DNA of 64,000 nucleotides. Origin: Epiperipatus broadwayi (lineage: Eukaryota; Onychophora; Udeonychophora; Euonychophora; Peripatidae). Made by a program: the position numbers and the translations under genes. A model generated the notes under the pieces. The model saw only the letters and a list, made by a program, of their open reading frames with translations. It made no database searches and had not been told where the DNA came from. Below, piece by piece: positions 14,800 to 26,699 of the stretch. How positions within the stretch are numbered: the first letter of the stretch is position 1; the number at the start of each line of letters is the position of its first letter. Where the stretch lies: positions 1,758,501 through 1,822,500 of the forward strand of contig JAQFVV010000072.1 of assembly GCA_028023455.1 (NCBI GenBank). Direction: 5' to 3'.

Positions 14800-15690
14800 T
14801 GTAGGATCATTTGCTATGTAGCATGCTTCCCTGACCTTGTGTTTGATATCATTTCTCTCACAGCAGACAACACTGGCAGTGTTGGTTGGAAACTATGGCC
14901 AGTGGCTCTTTCATGTTCAGCAAAGATTGAATTACCTTCAGATTTAGTTTAGTCTTGTTATAAAGGTATCTATGCTGTGCTACTCTGGTTGCAATGTTGG
15001 TCCTGGTTTCTCCATAATATGATGCTAGGTAATTTCTTTGGGGGCAAGTGATCTTGTATATGACTTGTGGAGTAAGTTCGGGTTTGATCCTATCTTTGGT
15101 CTTGGGAGGTGAATAAAAAGTGACTTCAAAGTCACAAGAGAGTTTGTTAATAATACTTTTAGCTATTGAATGGATGTATAGAATGAGAATTCTTGGTTTA
15201 ATTTCCTTCTTATGATTGTGATTTATCTTATAAAAAAAATTATTAATTTTCCTGTTGATAGATGATTGAGTATGCCCTATTTTTACTAAATCTGCAATAT
15301 AATTGATGAGATTATTTCTTTTGTCTGCCTCATATTCGCATAAATTATGGTTCCTGAACAGAAAGGAAAAAAGAGCTGCAAGTTGGTGGGATTGGGGTGC
15401 GTAAGAACTAGGGTGTGTTAAACCATGATTTTACAATCATACAGCAGTCTAGATTATATGCATTTCTGCTGACAGATATGTTGAGGTATTTAACCTGATG
15501 TAATTGGTTTTCCCATGTTGAAGTGAAAGTGAGTTTAGTGTTCTGTAATGAATATGTCATCAACATATCATGTGTATATCATGTGTGGTATGGACTTGAA
15601 GAATGCAGGTAATATTTGCTTTTCATAATGGTTGAGTACAACACTGTAAATTCAATGAATATGTTCTTCGGCTTGCAGGGTGTGATACTA
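14800..15690 (-). mobile_element. Penelope-like element fragment (RT end plus GIY-YIG)
   Basis: Read on the minus strand from 15690 down, an RT motif C is visible as RYVDDIFIT (about 15570-15545). It is followed by a Penelope-type palm/thumb tail (LTFTSTWEN, then VKYLNISVSR). After a linker comes the block FYSPPKTKDRIKPELTPQ near 15110, VIYKITCP, and a GIY-YIG-type endonuclease core as YYGETRTNIATRVAQHR (about 15030-14980). In this family RT and GIY-YIG nuclease act together in target-primed insertion. The fragment has several frameshifts and lacks the RT N-terminal part. It lies between two parts of a plus-strand LINE, so it inserted into it. Confidence 0.85.
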
Positions 15691-15699
15691 TTAAGTCCA

Positions 15700-16005
15700 C
15701 TATTGTAAAATCACAAATTTTGTTGGATTGGACATGTTTAATGGATAAACAATGGAAGACTTTTTAAAAGGTTGATTTATGATGAACATGAATATCACTT
15801 TTGTAAAAGAGGTAGATCTGTCTACATTATAAGGATTATCTCAAATAGATTCTAAAGTGTGATGTCAATTGTTTCCATTGGGAAGACATGGCAGAGAATA
15901 GAGAATATTGGAGAACTAAAATTAGATATGGTGTTGACATATTTCAGAGAAAAAAAAAGATTCCTGCCAAGGAGACTAAAAGACAACATTATAAAATAAC
16001 AGTAA
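15700..16005 (+). pseudogene. LINE ORF2 C-terminal end, decayed
   Basis: This reads as the far C-terminus of the LINE whose RT lies at 13915-14620. WIGHV is visible near 15724, then GRLFKRLIYDE, and after frameshifts WEDMAENREYWRTKIRYGV (about 15880-15935), followed by a basic tail. This matches the usual layout 'GHV...W.D.A.DR..WR' found at the end of many LINE ORF2 proteins. Stops and frame changes show it is dead. Confidence 0.75.
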
Positions 16006-17763
16006 ACTGAAAATTGAACTAGCATGTTCTAAATCTGATATTTGTGCTTCACGGATGGATTTGTATAGTCACCGCAAAACCCATTTTTCAGACTAGTTTA
16101 TTCCCCCCCCCCTTCTGAGTTGGAATGCCCATATTCTTTTTTTGGGGGGTGACTGTTATTATTGTTAAACAGTATAAAAGTTAAGTAAATTAATTATTAC
16201 TTTAATACTGAAGTTTGTGATTTTATATATTTTTTGTTTAAATGGCTATTTTGGATTGTAACTATCCTTTAGATTGTGGGCTTGGAATGGATTATGCATA
16301 AAAATGTAGATGCTGGAATGAATGTAAGATATAATGAGTTCGATTCTGCAATTTCAATTACCATTAACTACGTATGCTCATTTATCAATTAGTTCTTCAG
16401 GCACCAATCCTTGGTAGTCACATAAAAAAAATGCTTTGTGATTCTAGATTCACTTACAAACATTCTGTGAAATTATTAGGATATTGCACTACTATGTAAA
16501 ATTTATAAACCCAAAGAAAATTCTTATTGCAGTATAACCTTAAAAATATAAACTGACGAAACTTTCATATATAGCTATAAAGACAAACATTATTTTAGAA
16601 CAAACTATATGCAATAGAAACAAAAGTATAACATGTCTAAAAAAAATAACTTTTTTTTTGATTGGATCTAAATTGATACAATATGGCTTATTAGCATGTA
16701 AAATTTGTAGTACCTGCATTTCGTAAACAAAAAGATGCAGTCTTTTATGCAATCATTTTGTGTTCCCGCACTATTTATAATATTTTTAGAACAGGCTCAA
16801 AGGCCTGTTGATGTTTTTCTCTAAAAACTATCAACTATCAGGATGTGTACTCAGTTTATCATTACTTATTTATTTTATACCAGAACTATATGATATTATA
16901 ACTTGAAATCATTTCTAGACTTCATATGAAAATTTCTTTATACATGTACAGATAGCTTTTTTTGGAAGAAGTAATCATTTTCATAATGTCACTATTGTCT
17001 TACATAGGGCCATTTAATAAACTTCATCGCTTAACTCTTTTAATGTTTGTAGTATATATCAGGCACCAAAGATTTCTGTTCTCACCCTATGTTCAAACTT
17101 TATGTATGCATGACAGCAATATATAAGGGACTAAGAAATGTCATCATAATACAAATGATTGCATAAAGAGGCAATCATAGAAGGACAATTGTTGTTGTTT
17201 TTTTGTTAAATATATCTATATCTTAGATGACTAAAATTGGTAAACAATAAAGAGTTGGAAAGAGAGGAGAAAAGGAGACAAAATGTATTACAAAGATTGT
17301 AATTATTGATTGATTATAATTTTAAAAATGATGACAGGAGAGCGAAGTTACAGTTTAGTTAATTAATGAGGTCATCAGATGGAAGACATCTTGGAAGTCT
17401 CTTAAATGAAAGATTAACTAGTTTGTCAAAATATAATGAAATTTTCTCTACTTAAGGTATTTATATTATCTAACTAATTTCCCTTTCATTGTATTTATTA
17501 TCCATTACTATTTAAATTTATTTAAAATTTAAATATATAATAATAATATTTTAATAAGCCTGTAAGTAACCGCTGAGAATTAAATTTTTATGGAGAAATT
17601 AAAAAGATTATTATTATAATTTGCATATTAAAGTTAATTTTTTCATAAAATAATATATATATTTGTACATACATATTAGATCAAAGATTTTCACAAGCTA
17701 CAGATATAAGTGAAATATTATCCCCATATATCCGTGTATAATTTAATGAAAATAAATATACAC
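16006..17763. other. AT-rich non-coding DNA
   Basis: No gene is supported. The 70-codon frame at 16540-16752 (minus) has no recognisable features. A C run lies at 16105-16114. Confidence 0.5.
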
Positions 17764-17899
17764 ACCAACATTTTGACCAGATCAGACTGGTCATCAACTG
17801 GACAACAAATATTATAAAATAATTGTAGAGGCACTATAAACACTGATGTATATATATATCAGTATATATACATCAATGTGATCTGGTCAAAATGTTGGT
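17764..17899. mobile_element. 136-bp MITE
   Basis: The two ends are a perfect 21-bp inverted repeat beginning ACCAACATTTTGACCAGAT (17764-17784 against 17879-17899). The centre contains a second palindrome of TA repeats between 'actgatg' and 'catcaat'. The element is flanked by TA-rich DNA, which hides any target duplication. There is no coding capacity, so it must have been mobilised in trans. The superfamily is undetermined. Confidence 0.7.
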
Positions 17900-17960
17900 T
17901 TATATATGGTCTTAAATACATGTTATAATATTATATGTTATAATAGTATATTTTTAAAGA

Positions 17961-18627
17961 AATAATACTCAAAGAACTTAAGTTAGCCAGTTAATATGAA
18001 AAGGTATGCCAAAACAACATTACATGAATAGCACTAAGCTAGCTTTCGGCAAATTTTGGCCAGCAACATAGTGTAGAACAACATACAAGTTGATAGTCTG
18101 TATATATAGTGGTTAGAAAATATATAAATTTGTCCCAGTATGCACATTATATATTCAATTTCTTTGCTAGTGGAATACAAGTCTTTTCGATCAATTAAAT
18201 GTGGGTCATCTGCAATTGTCCATGCTTCTTTAAATTATCTTTTTCTATCATTCTTCTCTCTGCATATTATTTTAATATTAGAGGGAGAAAAGATGCAACC
18301 CATAGCCATCTCGTGTTCAACAAAAATTGATTTGTGTTCGAAAAGAAAATTTAAAGAAGCATAGGTGATTGTAGGAGATCTGCATTCAATGAACAGAAAA
18401 GACTCTTGTGTCCCATTATCAAAGAAATGGAACATATAATTTGCATACTGGAACAAATTTACATATTTTCCAACCACTATAAATTCGGACTATCAACTGG
18501 GTGGTATTATTCTGCAATATCATTCTGGCGAAAATTGGCGGAAAGCTAGCTTAGTGCTATTAATTTCATTTTGTTTTGGCATATCTTTTAATATTAACTG
18601 GCTAACTCAAGTTGTTCGAGTATTATA
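17961..18627. repeat. Foldback made from a Penelope-like 3' end
   Basis: The two arms (17961-18236 and 18348-18627) are inverted copies of each other over about 275 bp with scattered mismatches. For example, 'agcactaagctagctttc' in the left arm is matched by 'gaaagctagcttagtgct' in the right. The 111-bp spacer read on the minus strand encodes a GIY-YIG C-terminal block, FVEHEMAMGCIFSPSN then IICREKNDRKR. It continues into the left arm as FKEAWTIADDPHLIDRKD, the usual end of this PLE protein. The structure is therefore a 5'-truncated PLE 3' end joined to an inverted copy of itself. Overlapping open frames on both strands (18140-18364 plus, 18235-18477 minus) are a by-product of the symmetry. 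Confidence 0.8.
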
Positions 18628-19682
18628 TAATTATATGAAAAGAGTTTAATCTTTGTGATTTACATTTTTAAAAAGTAGTAAAAGTTTAAACGAATGTTAA
18701 AAATTTAAGAAATTTGAGTATTATTATGAATATATATACTGACTTTAGAAGAAAATAATATAAAGTATAACGCATATTATACATATTACAATTAAATATA
18801 TATAAAATTCTCCAAATGTAATATGAAATTTACAAGAAAACTATTAATCAATCTAAATAAAAATAAAAAAAAGCAAATGGAAATAGAAATATAAAATAAT
18901 ATAATACAAAATACCAGATAATATTAAATAAAATGAACAATGAAAAAAAAAATAACAGGAAAAGTCTCATTTTTTTTAAAAAAAAAATATAGAAATAGTG
19001 AAAAAACAAAAAATACATGTATTAAGAGAGTATATAGGAAGTAAAAAGAAGAAATCGAAAATGAAATGCATAGATAAAAGAACAAACAGTTATCATTGAC
19101 AATAATTTTAAAAAATTAAGAAATAAAATAAAGTTGGTCTAAACATCCTTCTAAAAGAAATGATAATAGATGATCAGTTGAAGTCTTAAATGGGATCCAA
19201 GAGATTACATAAAAGACTTAGAAAGTGACTACAAATGAGATGGAGTGCATATGTGATGTGAGGATTCAACAAACTGGATTAAACTCAGAAAAACTACACT
19301 CTGCAGTGAATTGCTAGTGGTTGAAAATAGTGAAGATTTATGAAAAGTTTAGAAGTGAGATTAGTAAATTAAATGATCACTATTAAGAACAAAGTAAGAG
19401 TAATAATGTTGCTTGGTTTATGTTTAGTTTAGAATTGCTCATCATCTTCACCAAAATATATTCTAGTATCTCACATTTAGATCTGTTATAAAGCATAAAA
19501 ATAACAAACAATATCAAGCAATAACCCAAAACTGAGATATTATTATATTCTGGAAAAGCTAAGATTCTTTTGCCTTGAAAGCAATATGCTTTAATAACTT
19601 TTGTTAGAAGGGCAATTATTTTATTCCACTATACAATTAGTTATCCTTAATCAAATAGTGTTTGAACACGAATACAATAGTT
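18628..19682. other. AT-rich non-coding DNA
   Basis: I see nothing coding here. The stretch is strongly A-rich between about 18830 and 19130. Confidence 0.5.
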
Positions 19683-19690
19683 CTCTAGAG

Positions 19691-20224
19691 CAGAAGTCGA
19701 CAAGCTGCAGTCCAAAAGATGGTTCTATTTGGCCCGTGATATGCCCCACCATTCATAATGAAAACGTCAACAATTGAAGGAAGCAAAAGGCTATTTTTCG
19801 ATTATATAATACTGGCAACCAGAAAGTGAAACAAATAAAACTGCATAACAGCGCAATAGGGTCAAAATTTTCATTTTTGTATATAAAAAATCCCTTAAAA
19901 GTTTAATAATTTATTTATCTTTTTAATTAAAAATAGATTAAAACTAGATGAATAAAAAATTTTATGAAAGAGGTAATGAAATATATATATATATTTACGA
20001 AAAATTTTAAAAATTGTCATGTATAGAGCAATAAACATCAAAAATAAGCATATAAATCTTCATTTTTGTAATTTCATAAAAGTATTAAAATAAAAAAAGG
20101 ATAAAATTTCCTACAATTTCTATTGAAGTAATTTGATTATAGCACATCTTAGTGATTAAATTAGACTGTGAAGATTCTTAAAATCTGTTAACTGACCCTT
20201 CAAAGAAAAAGTTTGCTGACCCTG
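19691..20224. mobile_element. hAT-like MITE, 534 bp
   Basis: The left end is CAGAAGTCGACAAGCTGC and the right end read inward is CAGGGTCAGCAAACTTTTT, which resembles the CAG-GGTCGGCAAAC ends of non-autonomous hAT elements. The flanks are ctctagag (19683-19690) and ctcaagag (20225-20232), an 8-bp duplication with one mismatch, the size expected for hAT. The interior is AT-rich with no transposase. Confidence 0.8.
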
Positions 20225-20232
20225 CTCAAGAG

Positions 20233-22634
20233 GAAATATTTCCATTTCAGTTTAATATTTTGTTTTCATCTGTTGAAATTAATCTAAAATGTTTTTTAAG
20301 GTATAGAACATGACAATAAGATATCAGTAAAGATAATCAAATGTCTTGGAGCTTGCCCATAATAAGCTTTGCCAAGAAAATCTAAGAATCATAAAACCTG
20401 CTTTCCAAAAAATAATATTCAGTATAAGATTTTATTGCTAAAAATATGTACATATAGAGAGTTTTTAGGAATCACAAGGAGGAATCAAAAGCAAAATACA
20501 TGGAGCTATCCAGGATATCTTACTAGAATAGATGTCAGTCAAAAGACAATTAAAATTTTGAATGGAATTCCCAAGAGGTTATAAAGAACAAACCACATAA
20601 ACATGAAACTTAAATCATAAGTGCAATTTGCTTTATATTACGAAACAAATCTCAATTTATTACATTACACCAAGTAAGACAATCATAACACATTAAAAAA
20701 GATTACGTTTTTAATCAATAATGCTAGATATAATCTTGTAATAAGCACAAATTTTAGATGATCTTACAAACTCTGTAACAAAAGATATGACTGGTTTATT
20801 CTCAAGATGATTACATACTATTGGTAAAGTCTAATGAAAGATTGTACAATCATTCTTAAATTCTTTTTCTAATATGGCATTAATTAATTAATATGCTAAC
20901 ATTAAGCATAATGCCTGATTCATTATGAATTATCAAATTTTCATTAGTGATAATAATTTTAAATATAGTCCATTTCTTAACAGATACATAAAAAAATAAA
21001 TATTCTGAAGAGAAACTAAGAGATTCAATTCTGCATGAAGGACAAAGGAATATTTACAATATAAAATTCTTGGATTTCTCTCTAACTCAGTGCAATTTTT
21101 TCAAACCAAAAAACCCACATATGACTTTCCAGGAATAAGTAGTTTATGCTACTCCAAATTTGTTAGGCTTTGCAAGTTTACAATAGATGACAAATTTGTA
21201 GTAGTTCAAGTATTCTACTCTTAAGTTGGAATAATGTGATTTTTAGTTTTATACCAATCCTGGCCAAAGGAAACTGAAGATATCATAATATACAGATAAT
21301 GAATTAGTGAGAGTATCTATATAACTTTCCAAGCAATTTTGCTCAGACTCAAATTTTTGAATTTCAGGCTAGCAGATTAATAGTCTAAGAAATGGTAAAC
21401 GGTTGCAAGATATCCCCAATAAATTCAGATGCACCCAATTTAGGTCCAAAACTTCCAAGTTGATGAGGAACATAAGCTAGAAACTAATATAGCTAGTTTG
21501 GGAACAATATTAGATAGAAATTTAATAAGCTTTACTATCTAACATCTATTGAGTACACAAGCTTACACTAGGTAACAGATCTGAAATGTTATTTTAGTTA
21601 CTGGGTTTTTCTTGGAAGAAAACTCATTTAAAGATTAAGTTGTGTTGGTGTTATGAGATATCTGCAAGTAAAAGAAAAAAGAGATACCTCTTCTTGAAAT
21701 ATGAAGTTGCTTTTTTAAGAAAAGAAAAAATAAATAAATAGAGATACCACAAAAAAGATGATACATGTGTTCCAAAGGTCAATTATTATTCAATATTGTT
21801 TTTTTAATATAAAAAAATCTCGAGAAACAGTTAAATAAGGAAAAAAATGAGACTTAAATTTTGAAAAAGATTGGAAATGACAGTCGGAATCAAACAATTT
21901 TAATAAAACATATAATTAATTAAATAAGGAGGGGTTATTATTTAAGAAATAATAACTAAAAGCATAAATATTTCTTAAATTATAAAAAGATAGTTTATTA
22001 AATAAAACTAAAAGCAAACTCTTCACAAGAGCTGCAACAACAACAACAAACATTAAATAATATATATGATTTCCAGTCTAAAAGTAATAAATAATAATTA
22101 GTTTATCACTCAAGAATTCATAAGAAGTTCAAGTAGCAAAAATGGCAGTTATGAGCCATAGGCCCGAGTTCTAGAATCGCTATATCATAGCTCTAAACAA
22201 CAGAGAGTTCTAAAAATGATATGAAACTCCAACTGCAATTTTTCTTAAACTTTTTAAAAAAAAAAAAAAAAAAATTATAAAAAGTACAGGAAGTTTGAAT
22301 TTCAGTTTTTAAAATTGTCTGCTTTACAACATATATTTCTTGCACACAGAGTATGATGTCTAAATTATTTGGTCGGCAAAAAGGGTATAACACTTTATAA
22401 ACTGTTAATAAGAAAAGGAAGCTTGAAAGTCGGGGATCAACTCCCCTCTAATTATTAATTACAGACATATTTACCAAATCAAAACATTAAAATAATAATA
22501 ATAATGTAGGTTGCTTAAAATAATGTTATAACAAATTTCCAGATCCCTTCTTTAAAGAAAATACGCAGGACTATTATTACGGAACATCGATAATTTAAAT
22601 GGTTACTCAGAATCAATAAAAGTAAACAATTTCA
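20233..22634. other. AT-rich non-coding DNA
   Basis: No gene is supported. The 71-codon frame at 20369-20584 has no family signature. Long A and T runs occur near 21820 and 22256-22275. Confidence 0.5.
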
Positions 22635-22748
22635 GTTTTTTTTTTTTCATATGTCATAGCATCGGCCGGGACGCGAACCCACAACCGTCTGCAACCAACT
22701 ATTTGCTTGTATGGCTGCTGCGTTACCTCTCAACTAACAACGCAAGAC
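22635..22748 (-). repeat. tRNA-derived SINE copy
   Basis: On the minus strand it begins GTCTTGCGTTGTTAG and has a box-A-like AGAGGTAACGC. A good box B follows (GGTTCGCGTCCCGG), and it ends GCCGATGCTATGACATATG plus an A tail. It is the closest relative of the copy at 2260 and shares start and tail with the tRNA-Gly-like copies at 31703 and 60311. No clear target duplication is visible because both flanks are T-rich. Confidence 0.75.
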
Positions 22749-23354
22749 ATTTTTTTTTTGCTTAAAAATTCACAGTTATGAATAATCTGTAAATGATATT
22801 TCATTTGTTCAAAACTAATTATCATTCTAGGTATACAAGCAATAATTTAAATAGTTGTGTGAACATAATATCATTCATAGTTAAAATTTTATTTTTGCAT
22901 AAAGGATTTTTTAAAAAATAATCGATATAACAAATATTATATAAAAAAAATCAATAGAAATTCCAAACAGGAAATAGATTACTTATTATTATTTAATCTA
23001 TAGAATTTTTTTTTATTATTATTTAGACAACTTATCTATTAACAAAACATCATAAAAGAACTTGTCAAGATTCCAAGTAAAATGATAGTTTTTTCAATAA
23101 TTTAATAAAATCCTTCAATTTTGCTACTCTAATTATAAATTTCAAAGTCTTTAATTGTGTAATTCATGGTTTATCAAATTATTTATAAGTCAGCGACTTA
23201 AATTCCATTTAAAAAGCAGCTGAATGTGATGACCATAAACTGTGTTGATAAAATTCCAGTAATAGCTAGGAAAATTAAATCCAGTTGGTTTTAGTAAATT
23301 AATAGAGATGTAACTAAATAAAATACTTCTTTCCTTAATTTGAATATAAAAAAA
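22749..23354. other. AT-rich non-coding DNA
   Basis: I see no coding sequence or identifiable repeat boundary here. Confidence 0.5.
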
Positions 23355-23497
23355 TAATAGTAAAGGTACACTATTCTGGAAAGATTATAAATTTAATAAA
23401 ATGTTATTTCTAAGTATTGCTTTTGACCAAGTCAATCATATTCATAGAACTATTATAAATTTATATAAATAGAATTCACAAGTTAATAATTTATATA

Positions 23498-24845
23498 CAC
23501 ATGGGTCTTGTTTTATGCGGTAGATAGGTTCCGCAAAAAACATGAATAAAAGAAAACGCACAAAAATAGACTTAACTTACATTGAAAAATGTGGGATATG
23601 TTCCATAATTTTCAAGAATCGCATAAAAGCAAAGCAATAATGTAAAATTACTTTCAAATTGTCATAAAAAATTTATTTTACATTTTTTCAAACATATTTT
23701 AGTCATTATTGCTATATGACAATATGCGGATACATTTGAGAACTAATTAAGAAATCAGATTCGTCACAAGAAGAAATACAATTAGCACCAACTTCAGTCT
23801 CATGCTGTGTTTAATAAATGCATCAACTGAAAATTTTAGTTCATGGTTTCAAATCGCTCTAAAACTGTCATTATCATAGCGAATTTGGTTTTTTTAAAGC
23901 TTAAATCGTACTGTAAGGCATTGATTTGTTGCCGCTCATTTTGAACCAAAGGGAACGCTTGATATTCAAAATGAAAATGTATATTTTAAAGTATTTTTTT
24001 CCGTATTTTTTTACATATTATAAATTATTTTGGCAAAATCTGCTGAAAATATAATTATTTTAGAAAAATAGTTAAGATTTTAGTAAAAATTCTTTAATTT
24101 TACACAAATGTAAATTGAGTGGGAAATCAACGATGTATGTAACACTTTCTAATAGGTTACGAAATTCTTTTTAGATTCTCCGCTATATAATATTTTTATA
24201 ATTATAAATAGAAATTTATTTTTGAAAAAACTTTCGTTCACTTTAATAATCTGACAAATTATTAATTTGCTTTTTACAAACGAATCTAATATTAAAAGAC
24301 AACTATACTTTTACTGCTGTTTCTGTAATTGAACCAATCAAAAGTTTAAAACTTTAATTCATTCAGCCAATAAAAAAATTTTCCGTCTAAAAGTTAATGG
24401 TTTTCTGTCATAATCGGTGATTAAGCTTTGAGACAATAATTTTACTAATTGTTTATGAAACTCGCAATATCCAGACATACAGCTATTTAGCTCTCATTGG
24501 AATTTAAGAGCTCATTCATATTTGTGTCTTTAACAAGAAAATGATTGTCCAATTGATTAGCAAGTTGAAGATTTTCTCAAATCATTTTTGCTATGAAATG
24601 AACAGGTACCAATTTTGTTTTATTATCTTTTTCTAAATCTTCTACAGTATCTAAATTTATTGCCAAACCTTTTTCCAACAGGCATTTAAAGTATGTAAAA
24701 TATAATGTGTGTATATAAAATGGGGAAATACCGATTTTAAGTGAAATATGAACTTCTTTATCGCATAAAAGAAAAGCATATAAAAAAATATTAAGAAGAA
24801 ACATGAATCACATAACTTCAAAATCCGCATACAACAAGACCCAGG
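23498..24845. mobile_element. TIR transposon copy A, non-autonomous
   Basis: The left end CACATGGGTCTTGTTTTATG and the right end read inward CCTGGGTCTTGTTGTATGC form an inverted repeat. Flanks are tatata at 23492-23497 and 24846-24851. The sequence inside the left end ('gatagataggttccgcaaaa') and several inner blocks match the second copy at 57054-58161. No transposase frame is present. It sits inside the 3' region of the minus-strand Penelope-like copy and is therefore younger than it. End style (ggttcc, then cgc-rich repeats) resembles pogo/Tigger-type elements, which is only an inference. Confidence 0.8.
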
Positions 24846-24869
24846 TATATACAATTTATGTAATAATGC

Positions 24870-25500
24870 AATGCATGAGACTTTCTTGTTTATTGCGTTG
24901 ATGTTATTTGCAGTAAACCATGCCTCTTTATATTTTATTTTTCAATCATTACACTCAGTGCAAACGACTTTAATATTAATAGGATCGAAATTGTGGCCAG
25001 ACTTCATTTCATGTTCTAAAAATATAGATTTAAAATTAGGATCTATTTTAGCATCTTAATATATATATTTGTGTTGTGCTAATCTTGTAGCACAGTTGGC
25101 AGTGAATCACCATGATAAATTGCATTATAAGTTGGTTCATTACATTTAATTTTATAAACTATTTGGAGAGCTTGGTTTAGAGATAATTTATCTTAGTATT
25201 ATTCAAAATTTGATTAAGATTAGGAGGGATATTGAAATAGTTTGAGTAAATTATATGTGGTACAAAAGAAAGGCTGATCCATGTATTAATATTGTTATTA
25301 ATGTTCATAGTATTTAAAGATGAATATAATTTTTTTTAAGAGTTTTACTTAATATATTAATATCATATCCTAAATTGACTAAGCCTTTTATATAGTTTCT
25401 ATACAAAAAAAACATTTGGAGTTAGCCAATTTATGTGAAATTGGAGTATAAAAATGTGGGCTAATTACACCAGGAACATTGATGGATTTTATAATCATTT
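24870..25500 (-). pseudogene. Penelope-like GIY-YIG domain, decayed
   Basis: Read on the minus strand, IPPNLNQ and LQIVYKIKCNEPTYNA near 25160 are followed by IYHGDS and, after a shift, CATRLAQHK. Then come FKSIFLEHEMKSGHNF (about 25035-24985), a cysteine block VVCTECND, and INAINKKVSC near 24890. The order (VYKI, YxxIYHG, R..QH, HE..GH.F) is that of the GIY-YIG nuclease module that follows the RT in Penelope-like elements. It is split by frameshifts and stops. The plus-strand copy at 28300-28655 is its nearest relative in the window. Confidence 0.8.
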
Positions 25501-25513
25501 TATAATTAAAAAT

Positions 25514-26263
25514 AGTCAAAATAAGAGTTATAGATCACATGACCTTATCTCTTAAGCTTGTAAGTTATAAACAATGAGGATTGTCAATTCCTCTACAAGC
25601 TTTGTGATAAATGCTTAGCCAGAGCTAGCACTTAAAATATCTGTCAGGAACCCCTCCCCAAACCCCTGATCATGGTTTTGTACTTTCGCATTCCTCAGAG
25701 AGGTGTCAGGGTAGGTTCAGACACTAGATCTAAAAATACCAACCCAAAGCCAAGCACTTATCTAAAAGTTATTTATTGAGTGGAAAATCTGAAATTTTCA
25801 GACATCTACATGTCTTCAAACCCAGCTATCCAACTCAAATAGCTATATGGGGCTGATAGATCTTCAGCCATACCATATATTAGTAGCCTTAGCAATATAA
25901 AATTGCATAAGACTTATGGCAGAGACTATAAACAGTCAAAATAAGTCATAGATCACATGACCCTATCTCTTAAGCTTGTAAGTTATAAATGATGAGGATT
26001 GCCAATTCCTCTACAAGCTTTGTGATAAATGCTTAGCCAGAGCCAGCACTTAAAATATCTCTGTCAGGAACCCCTCCCCAAACCTCTGACCATGATTTCG
26101 TGCTTTGGCACTCCTCAGAGAGGTGTCCGGGTAGGTTCTGACACTAGATCTAAAAATACCAACCCAAAGCCAAGCACTTATCTAAAAGTTATCTATTGAG
26201 TGGAAAATCTTAAATTTTCAGACATCTACATGTCTTCAAACCCAGCTATCCAACTCAAATAGT
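25514..26263. repeat. Direct repeat, 420-bp period, inserted in PLE
   Basis: Two copies of a 330-bp unit (25514-25843 and 25934-26263) are separated by a 90-bp spacer. They differ at scattered positions only. Each unit starts AGTCAAAATAAG and contains CCCCTCCCCAAACC and CACTAGATCTAAAAATACC. Each ends CAACTCAAATAG. The block interrupts the minus-strand Penelope-like coding region between its RT and GIY-YIG parts. The hexamer aaatag at both outer borders could be a target duplication. A rearranged piece of the same unit forms the foldback at 27881-28259. There is no coding capacity and the family is not one I recognise. Confidence 0.75.
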
Positions 26264-26699
26264 TTGAATGTTGAATATACTCATCTTTATACCATTTGAT
26301 GTATCTTCATTTTATATAGTCCAAACTAAAGAAGATAAATGAAATAACCCATTCTTCATATCAATAATTATTTTTTCTTTAATATGAATATTGTCTACAT
26401 AGTACATATACGAGGTGATGTTGCACAGTGAACATTTTTGGCATAACTGCTAATATCAAATTGATTAAGAACTATACTACAAGTTATTCCACTTGATGGT
26501 AGCCACATCGGGCATCCGTGTTCCATTGTATAAAATTCACCATTGAAAAGGGCTGTAATGTCTCTATCCATCCATTTAAGAACATCAACAATAAAATTTA
26601 TTTAAAATGAATAATAATAATAAATACAATTGGTCTAACAAAATAAAATAATCAAAATCATTTTTATAATTTAATAAAATTAAATATTTAAAGGAGGAT

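Larger units (their letters stand above)
23355..26606 (-). mobile_element. Penelope-like element, minus-strand copy with two insertions
   Basis: This copy can be followed by matching it to the plus copy at 26607-28770. Its 3' end (23355-23491) matches the reverse complement of about 28615-28760, including 'attctggaaagattataaat'. The GIY-YIG part lies at 24870-25500 and the RT motif C region at 26265-26600 (YYVDN in place of YVDD, then LVWTI-NEDTSNGIK). It is interrupted by a TIR transposon at 23498-24845 and by a 420-bp-period repeat at about 25514-26263. The copy stops near 26606, where the plus copy continues upstream, so it is 5'-truncated. Multiple stops make it inactive. Confidence 0.85.

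Noticed and set aside
18140-18477. Overlapping frames on both strands as two genes
   Set aside because: Explained by the palindromic foldback and a Penelope-like fragment.
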